56,043 nucleotides of DNA from SIG565 sp045650565 (GTDB lineage Bacteria; Bacillota; Clostridia; Oscillospirales; Acutalibacteraceae), in NCBI GenBank assembly GCA_045650565.1, contig JAZRRG010000073.1, positions 1 to 56,043 of the forward strand, given 5' to 3'. Under the pieces are notes generated by a model. That model was not told the origin of the DNA, ran no database searches, and saw nothing but the letters and a program-made list of their open reading frames with translations. Shown one piece after another: positions 51,639 to 56,043 of this stretch. The translations under genes and the position numbers were made by a program. How positions within the stretch are numbered: position 1 is the first letter of the stretch; every line of letters starts with the position of its first letter.

Positions 51639-51666
51639 TTGACAAAAAGAAAAAAACAAGTATAAT
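51639..51666 (+). promoter_or_regulatory. Promoter of the TRAP-like operon
   Basis: TTGACA (51639-51644), 16 bases, TATAAT (51661-51666): both boxes perfect. It lies in the LysR/permease divergent region, where LysR proteins normally bind. Confidence 0.75.
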
Positions 51667-51721
51667 ATAACCTGTTAGTAATCAGACGTATAACTAAAAA
51701 GAAATGAAAGGAAGTTGAATT

Positions 51722-53080
51722 ATGCCATCCCCACTTATTTATTTAGGTATTATGCTCTTTGTAATAATTGTATGGTTTGCAGTTTTAAAAAGACCGGTTT
51801 ATGAAGCTGTATTTTTAAGCTTTTTGTTATTGCTTACCATAACGGGAACATGGGGTAATGTTTTAGAGTATATCGATGATGCTTTGTCAACATCCCTGCT
51901 TTATTCAATGGTTGCCTTCGTAGCAATGTCTATAATTTTAACAAAAACCAAGATTATTGATAGCTGTATTGCCATAATTCTTTCGCTTATTGGAAGGGTT
52001 GCAGGCGGAGCAGGATATGCGGCGGTCATAGCGAGTGCGTTTATGGGCGCACTCTCGGGCTCGGGCCCCGGTAACGTTATGGCAACGGGAGCTATAACCA
52101 TTCCCGCAATGAAGCGCACGGGCTTCCCCCCTGAGCTTGCGGCAAATATCGAGAGTAATGCAAGCTATATGGGCAATATGATTCCGCCCTCATCAAATAT
52201 CGTGGCGGCACTCGGTGCCTTTACGGCACTTTATCCAACACTTAATATAACAACGGGACAGTTTTGGATAGTGCTGTGGGGAATATCTTTGTGGTTTATT
52301 TTGCAGCGTATTGTAATGGTTTGGGGCTTTTGCAAATATTATAAGGTAAAGCCGATGTCGAAGGATGAATTTCCAAGCATTAAGGAAACACTCAAAAAGG
52401 GCTGGAAGGGAATGCTACTTCCTGTAATAATCCTCCTTCCCTTTATCCTTGATTATTTGCTTAAGGATACATTCTTTACTGCACGGTTGGGGGAGACCGG
52501 CGCTAAATATTTTTCAAGTTCTATTCTTTTGTTCGTTGGTGGCGTTTCGGCGATATTTGCCTGCGTTGCCGCCGAGGACAAAAAGGTTGTATCAATTAAA
52601 AACCTTGCAAAAATGTTTGGCGATGCGGTTAAAACCATCGCTCCTGCCATAGGTGTTTGTGTGTTTGGTTATATGATTGGCTCACTGTTTGGAGACCTTA
52701 ACGTAGCCGAAGAGATGGGTAACATCATTATGGGTTGGAACTTTGGAAAGTTAGGCACCGTTATTGCCATTTGCGCAATAACCTGCTTTATGGGTATGGT
52801 AATACCCGGCTCGTCCTTGGTTGTAATTTTCGGACCTATGTTTATAACCGTTTTAGCCGCTGTCGGATGTAGTCCGCTTTTAGTTGCGGCTATGCTTCCG
52901 TGCATTTGTGGTGTTATGTGCGGTATCACACCGCCTTTGGGGCTGGGCATGTATGCCGGTATGACCTTGGCGGAATCGGATTTTGACAAAACCTTTAAAA
53001 ATAATTTGTGGTGGGTTGCCGCACAGTTTATTCTTGAAGTAGTTGTCCTTATGGGCTGGTTGCCCATATTAGGTCTTTAA
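51722..53080 (+). CDS. TRAP-type DctM-like large permease subunit
   Basis: 452 residues with about 12 membrane helices. The first half contains FMGALSGSGPGNVMATGAITIPAMKRTGF-type sequence (about residues 105-135) and NMIPPSSN, and the second half mirrors it (GMVIPGSSLVV, MCGITPPLGLGMYAGM), the duplicated core of DctM permeases in the ion transporter superfamily. Canonical TRAP systems also have a binding protein (DctP) and small subunit (DctQ); neither is recognisable, but a 97-residue membrane protein follows. Substrate probably an organic anion. Ribosome site AAAGGAAG. Confidence 0.75.
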   Translation: MPSPLIYLGIMLFVIIVWFAVLKRPVYEAVFLSFLLLLTITGTWGNVLEYIDDALSTSLLYSMVAFVAMSIILTKTKIIDSCIAIILSLIGRVAGGAGYAAVIASAFMGALSGSGPGNVMATGAITIPAMKRTGFPPELAANIESNASYMGNMIPPSSNIVAALGAFTALYPTLNITTGQFWIVLWGISLWFILQRIVMVWGFCKYYKVKPMSKDEFPSIKETLKKGWKGMLLPVIILLPFILDYLLKDTFFTARLGETGAKYFSSSILLFVGGVSAIFACVAAEDKKVVSIKNLAKMFGDAVKTIAPAIGVCVFGYMIGSLFGDLNVAEEMGNIIMGWNFGKLGTVIAICAITCFMGMVIPGSSLVVIFGPMFITVLAAVGCSPLLVAAMLPCICGVMCGITPPLGLGMYAGMTLAESDFDKTFKNNLWWVAAQFILEVVVLMGWLPILGL

Positions 53081-53094
53081 AGGAAGGTGTTACG

Positions 53095-53388
53095 ATGAAA
53101 CAGTTTGCAAAAAAAGTATCGGCAGTTTTGAGAACGGTTTTCGGCTACGGCATTATGCTTTGCCTGTTTGCAGGCGGACTTACCTTTTTCGGATATCTTG
53201 CGGCTATGTTTATAGGTGGCGAGGTGGCAACCGCTATTTGCGTGGTAATTTACAAAAAGATAATACCCGTTATAATTTATGCCTCAACCTTACTCGTTAT
53301 TTTAGGGTTGATAGTAATGTATCTCAATGGAGAGGTTGCGTTGACTGCCAATAAAAAGGAAGCTTCAAAGCACGAGGGCGAACACTAA
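53095..53388 (+). CDS. Small membrane protein paired with the TRAP-like permease
   Basis: 97 residues with about three hydrophobic segments (near 17-35, 38-50 and 55-77) and a charged, histidine-containing tail. It starts 14 bases after the permease with ribosome site AAGGAAGGTG, so it is co-transcribed. DctQ proteins are four-helix and about 160 residues, so this is not a normal DctQ; it may replace it in a reduced system. No family recognised. Confidence 0.75.
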   Translation: MKQFAKKVSAVLRTVFGYGIMLCLFAGGLTFFGYLAAMFIGGEVATAICVVIYKKIIPVIIYASTLLVILGLIVMYLNGEVALTANKKEASKHEGEH

Positions 53389-53401
53389 GTTTATAAAAAT
53401 A

Positions 53402-53441
53402 AACATCGCTGCATATCGAAAGATATACAGCGATGTTTTGT
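53402..53441. terminator. Bidirectional terminator
   Basis: AACATCGCTGCATATC (53402-53417), loop GAAA, GATATACAGCGATGTT (53422-53437), one G-U pair, then TTGTTT. Lies between convergent operons. Confidence 0.88.
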
Positions 53442-54290
53442 TTATGCAGGGACATCTTTTTTATTTGACTTGGCAGAAGCGGCGTTTCCGTTTTTATACT
53501 GACTTGGGGTTATCCCGAACATTTTTTTATATAAAATGTTGAAGTTTCTAATGCTTTGAAAACCGCTTTCCAAGGCGGCATTGGTTATGCTATAGCCCTG
53601 GCTTATTAACTGGTTTGCCCTATTCATACGAAGAGTGTTAAGGTATTCAGACAAGGTCATACCCGAATATTTTATAAAAATCTCCGAAAGCTTTCCGCGG
53701 GATAAAAACATCGTTTTTGAGAGGGATAAAATAGTGATGTCCTCTTGAAAATGTTCGTTTATGTATTCAACAATCTTTAAAAATTCACGGTTGTGCTCTT
53801 GGCTTGAGGGGCAACCGTCACCGCACGAAAAATGCCGCATTAAAAGAAAATAGATTGCTGCGCACAAGCTCTGTATAAAGGGGCTTTTAAGGGCGTCTCT
53901 TTCGGTTAGCTCCCGTTGTAATACATCAAAAAAGAAATTCAACCGTTCCTCAAGTCCCGGTATTTTTTTAATTTCTTTATGCTTAATATGTACCTTAACC
54001 GGCTTTATAGATGCCGCAAAGCCAAGCAAAACCTTAGGAGAAAACTGAAAGACTCTAATGGGGGTGTTGTCCTCGGTAATTATAAAGTTATGAACCGTTT
54101 GTTGATTCACAATAACTATATCGCCCGGCTGCGCATCATACACAATTCCGTTAACGAGGAATTTACAGGCCTTTTCTATGGGTTGGCATAGCTCAAAATT
54201 TTCATGCCAATGCAAAAACGAGGTGAAAACACCATAAGAGTGTATTTTACAGCTGACGGTATGGTTGCTTACTTCTTGTAAAATTTCCAA
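53442..54290 (-). CDS. AraC-family transcriptional regulator
   Basis: 282 residues: N-terminal cupin-type sensor domain (HWHENFELCQ near the start, PGDIVIVNQQTVHNF), then two HTH motifs of the AraC type, with the ending FGITPSQYKNG. The frame stays open to 54365, but a consensus promoter (54355-54327) lies inside that extension, and AAAGGGG is spaced for TTG at 54290, so 54290 is taken as the start. No target operon is certain; neighbours are the TRAP-like operon and the acyltransferase. Confidence 0.88.
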   Translation of the reverse strand: MEILQEVSNHTVSCKIHSYGVFTSFLHWHENFELCQPIEKACKFLVNGIVYDAQPGDIVIVNQQTVHNFIITEDNTPIRVFQFSPKVLLGFAASIKPVKVHIKHKEIKKIPGLEERLNFFFDVLQRELTERDALKSPFIQSLCAAIYFLLMRHFSCGDGCPSSQEHNREFLKIVEYINEHFQEDITILSLSKTMFLSRGKLSEIFIKYSGMTLSEYLNTLRMNRANQLISQGYSITNAALESGFQSIRNFNILYKKMFGITPSQYKNGNAASAKSNKKDVPA

Positions 54291-54326
54291 AACGAGCACC
54301 CCTTTAACAACAAAATTTCTAATTTT

Positions 54327-54355
54327 ATTATATTCATAAAAACCCCAAAAATCAA
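54327..54355 (-). promoter_or_regulatory. Promoter of the AraC-type gene
   Basis: On the minus strand TTGATT (54355-54350), 17 bases, TATAAT (54332-54327), about 37 bases before the chosen TTG start. Its position decides the start codon. Confidence 0.7.
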
Positions 54356-54522
54356 GGTGCTTCACTAAAAAAACGGAAATTTTTAAAAAATTACGAATTT
54401 TACAAAGCGAAAAGGTAGCATCTTTTTTCGCACAAATTTTCTATCTGCTAAATAAAATCAACTATTTATTTTACTCCCAAAAGGTTATATAATTAAAAAA
54501 ACAATTAACATAATGGGGAAAT

Positions 54523-55601
54523 ATGGAAAGACGTCGAATAGATAGCTTTGATATATTAAAAAGCATTGAATTTTTTTGGTGGTTATTTGCCATGCAGTAG
54601 AATCGGATTACTATTATGTTCGTACAGGCGCAGCGCCGGCAACCGATTTTCAGTGGTTTTTCGGCAATATACTTTTTACAATAGGTCGGCTGGGAGTACC
54701 TTTGTTTCTTATGATAACGGGTGCACTTATGCTGGATAGAGAGTATGACCTTAAAACCTATTATAAGCACTCGGTACTTCCGCTGCTTTTAACCACTGAA
54801 ATATGGATTGTCATAAACTACTTCTTTAATTGCTATAGATATTCCCTATCTCCAAGCATAAAGGAATTGTTAGGGAATATACTGTTTATAAAGCCCTCGC
54901 CGATAAATCACATGTGGTATATGCCGATGATTCTCGGCATGTATTTGGTGATACCTTTCGTTGCAAAGGCGTTAAAGGGCGTATGTTTTTCATCTGTCTT
55001 ACTGCCACTAATTATTGGTTTTACCGCCTTCTCTTTGGTGCCGTTATACAATTCGGTTGCCAATGGTTATTTGTTTCTTCCCGCAGTGCAGCTTTTTTTG
55101 GGAACAGGGTTCCTTGGAGGATTATACGGAGTGATAATGGTAATAGGGCATTATATTGCAAACCAAAAGGTTTTTAAAAAAATCCCACTCGTGATGCTGA
55201 TGGTAATTCTCGTAACGGTGTTTGTTGTAAATACTGTTTTGGCAAGGCACTTTTTTAATAAAGGGTTGTATCAAGTGGATGCTTTTAGCTGGTATACCTC
55301 TCCCTTTATAATAACTGTTGCAGTATGCTTTTTTGAAATATTGCGGCGTCTGCCGATAAAAAACAGCAAGGTGGTAAGAACTGTTGCGAGGTCAAGCTTC
55401 GGCATCTATTTAACACATAATCTTGTGCTTATTTTTGCCAATTCGAAGCTTAAAAAGATTCCGGAATTCACACAAGCGGGAGTTGTACCACAAACAACTA
55501 TAAGATTTGCGCTGGCGTTCTTTATCCCAATCGTTTTTATGTGGCTTATTGATAAGCTACCCCTGCCTCGTATTAAAAAAATCTTTTTGTTTTTAAAATA
55601 A
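54523..55601 (+). pseudogene. Acyltransferase 3 family membrane protein, frameshifted at a poly-T run
   Basis: The gene begins at ATG 54523 (MERRRIDSFDILKSIEFF), but that frame stops at 54598-54600. The rest continues in another frame from 54576, starting VVICHAVES, the usual sequel of this family's first helix with its catalytic-type histidine. The break is at a run of seven T (54571-54577); eight T would restore SIEFFLVVICHAVES. The downstream part is a complete 340-residue, ten-helix acyltransferase of the OafA/WecH type, which modifies surface glycans. It is either a true or phase-variable frameshift or an assembly error. Ribosome site TGGGGAA. Confidence 0.75.
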
Positions 55602-55602
55602 T

Positions 55603-55630
55603 ACAACGGGGGATTACCCCCCGTTGTTTA
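55603..55630 (+). terminator. Terminator after the acyltransferase
   Basis: ACAACGGGGG (55603-55612), loop ATTAC, CCCCCGTTGT (55618-55627), then TTTA. Confidence 0.85.
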
Positions 55631-55639
55631 AAAAAGCAC

Positions 55640-55668
55640 TTGCAAAAGAGTAATGGTTGTGGTAGAAT
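55640..55668 (+). promoter_or_regulatory. Promoter of tRNA-Ala
   Basis: TTGCAA (55640-55645), 17 bases, TAGAAT (55663-55668), 28 bases before the tRNA. Confidence 0.65.
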
Positions 55669-55696
55669 AACTACTCGGTAGGAAAATTAAATATTG

Positions 55697-55772
55697 GGGG
55701 CATTAGCGCAGTTGGTAGCGCATCACACTGGCAGTGTGGGGGTCAGGGGTTCGAATCCCCTATGCTCCACCA
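55697..55772 (+). tRNA. tRNA-Ala (anticodon GGC)
   Basis: Acceptor GGGGCAT / ATGCTCC with the G3:U70 alanine identity pair, anticodon loop CTGGCAG (GGC), T arm AGGGG TTCGAAT CCCCT, encoded CCA. A full cloverleaf forms. Confidence 0.95.
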
Positions 55773-55812
55773 AAATCGACAAATCTCGACAGAGGTTTGT
55801 CGATTTACTTTT
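55773..55812 (+). terminator. Terminator after tRNA-Ala
   Basis: AAATCGACAAA (55773-55783) / TTTGTCGATTT (55796-55806), then ACTTTTT. Confidence 0.75.
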
Positions 55813-55823
55813 TACCTCTTCAC

Positions 55824-55892
55824 TCTTCACTTTTCACTATTCTCTTACAAAGTCGATTTTGGCAAGTAATAAGTAATAGTGAATAGTGAAGA
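55824..55892. repeat. Inverted repeat of TTCACT/AGTGAA type
   Basis: TCTTCACTTTTCACTATT (55824-55841) and AATAGTGAATAGTGAAGA (55875-55892) pair with one mismatch in 18 across a 33-base loop. Related AGTGAA words recur nearby (55816-55830, 55933-55942). Such AGTGAA-rich intergenic repeats are frequent in Clostridia and may come from small mobile elements; here it lies between the tRNA and an IS end. Confidence 0.5.
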
Positions 55893-55908
55893 AGTTTCGG
55901 TGGAAAGT

Positions 55909-56043
55909 TGTATAGTAAAAGTGGACACATTGAAGAGTGAATGGTAAAATACATACAGAGAGGTGTTCACAATGAAACGAACTTTCAGTAAAGAATTTAA
56001 GGTCAAGGCGTGCGAGTTAGTATTAAAAGACGGGATTAAGCAC
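55909..56043 (+). mobile_element. IS3-type insertion sequence left end, truncated by window edge
   Basis: Terminal sequence TGTATAGTAAAAGTGGACAC (55909-55928) precedes a transposase OrfA start at 55972. This is the typical arrangement of IS3-family left ends. The other end and OrfB lie outside the window. The terminus is related to but different from that at positions 134-115. Confidence 0.7.
55972..56043 (+). CDS. Partial IS3-type transposase OrfA (N-terminal 24 residues)
   Basis: ATG at 55972 with ribosome site AGAGAGGTG; the 24 residues begin MKRTFSKEFKVKACELV and go on to KDGIKH. The pattern (K/R)(Y/F)(S/T)xEFKxxAxxLV is the hallmark of the HTH_Tnp_1 domain of IS3-family OrfA, which binds the element's ends and is normally fused to OrfB by frameshifting. 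Cut by the window end. Confidence 0.75.
   Translation, partial: MKRTFSKEFKVKACELVLKDGIKH

Noticed and set aside
54291..54365. N-terminal extension of the AraC-type protein to 54365
   Set aside because: A consensus promoter lies within it and the ribosome site fits TTG at 54290.
1..56043. CRISPR array, prophage or defence island
   Set aside because: No regularly spaced repeats, phage structural genes, integrases or restriction genes were seen; the only mobile DNA is the two IS ends.

Overview
The window looks like an origin-proximal chromosome segment of a spore-forming member of the Firmicutes, class Clostridia, probably a gut Oscillospirales-type organism. The basis is gene content and style: a dnaA-dnaN-yaaA-recF-remB-gyrB-gyrA run, sporulation genes (spoVB-like, spoVAE, spoIIID, spoIID), a cysteine T-box leader, AGGAGG-like ribosome sites and many near-consensus sigma-A promoters. 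The exact genus is not determinable from the sequence alone.

Layout. Positions 1-134 and 55909-56043 carry the ends of two different IS3-type insertion sequences, each cut off by the window edge. Positions 169-3140 hold an aldose-epimerase-like gene, tRNA-Arg, a DUF3048 lipoprotein, a fragment of an XRE-type regulator and a CDP-alcohol phosphatidyltransferase with a broken start. Positions 3404-12085 are the replication block (dnaA to gyrA), noticeably AT-rich through recF, with a candidate origin at 4727-4945. Positions 12106-20420 hold a CPBP protease, tadA, a short queG-like gene, a spoVB-like flippase, rarA, spoVAE, parA-parB with parS-like sites, and rsmA. Positions 20553-32998 hold an unknown protein, a CapA-like protein, spoIIID, a lipoprotein/response regulator/histidine kinase operon, and a long housekeeping operon (DUF1385, prmC, recA, recX, rimO, pgsA, zinc-ribbon protein). 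Positions 33000-36852 form a T-box-controlled cysE-cysS-trmN6-rsmI unit. Then come spoIID, an unknown membrane protein, and a leftward operon mnmE-mnmG-rsmG followed by noc. The last 12 kb carry an ECF S component, pyruvate phosphate dikinase, and a set of organic-anion transporters (lactate permease, AspT-like, TRAP-like) with LysR and AraC regulators, then an acyltransferase with a frameshift and tRNA-Ala.

How the genes fit together. Replication initiation, clamp, gyrase, origin segregation (ParAB/parS), nucleoid occlusion (Noc) and recombination repair (RecF, RarA, RecA, RecX) lie together near the likely origin. The mnmE-mnmG-rsmG-noc block, often next to dnaA in Firmicutes, is here about 35-40 kb away and reversed. 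The transporter block near ppdK suggests use of lactate or dicarboxylates feeding pyruvate/PEP metabolism, which is inference. Most of the window is ordinary core genome. The points most worth a second look are the TRAP-like permease paired with a 97-residue membrane protein and no binding protein, the parS-like sites inside a gene and inside a terminator, and two genes each lacking one base in a homopolymer (true pseudogenes, phase variation, or assembly errors). No CRISPR array, prophage or defence system was seen.
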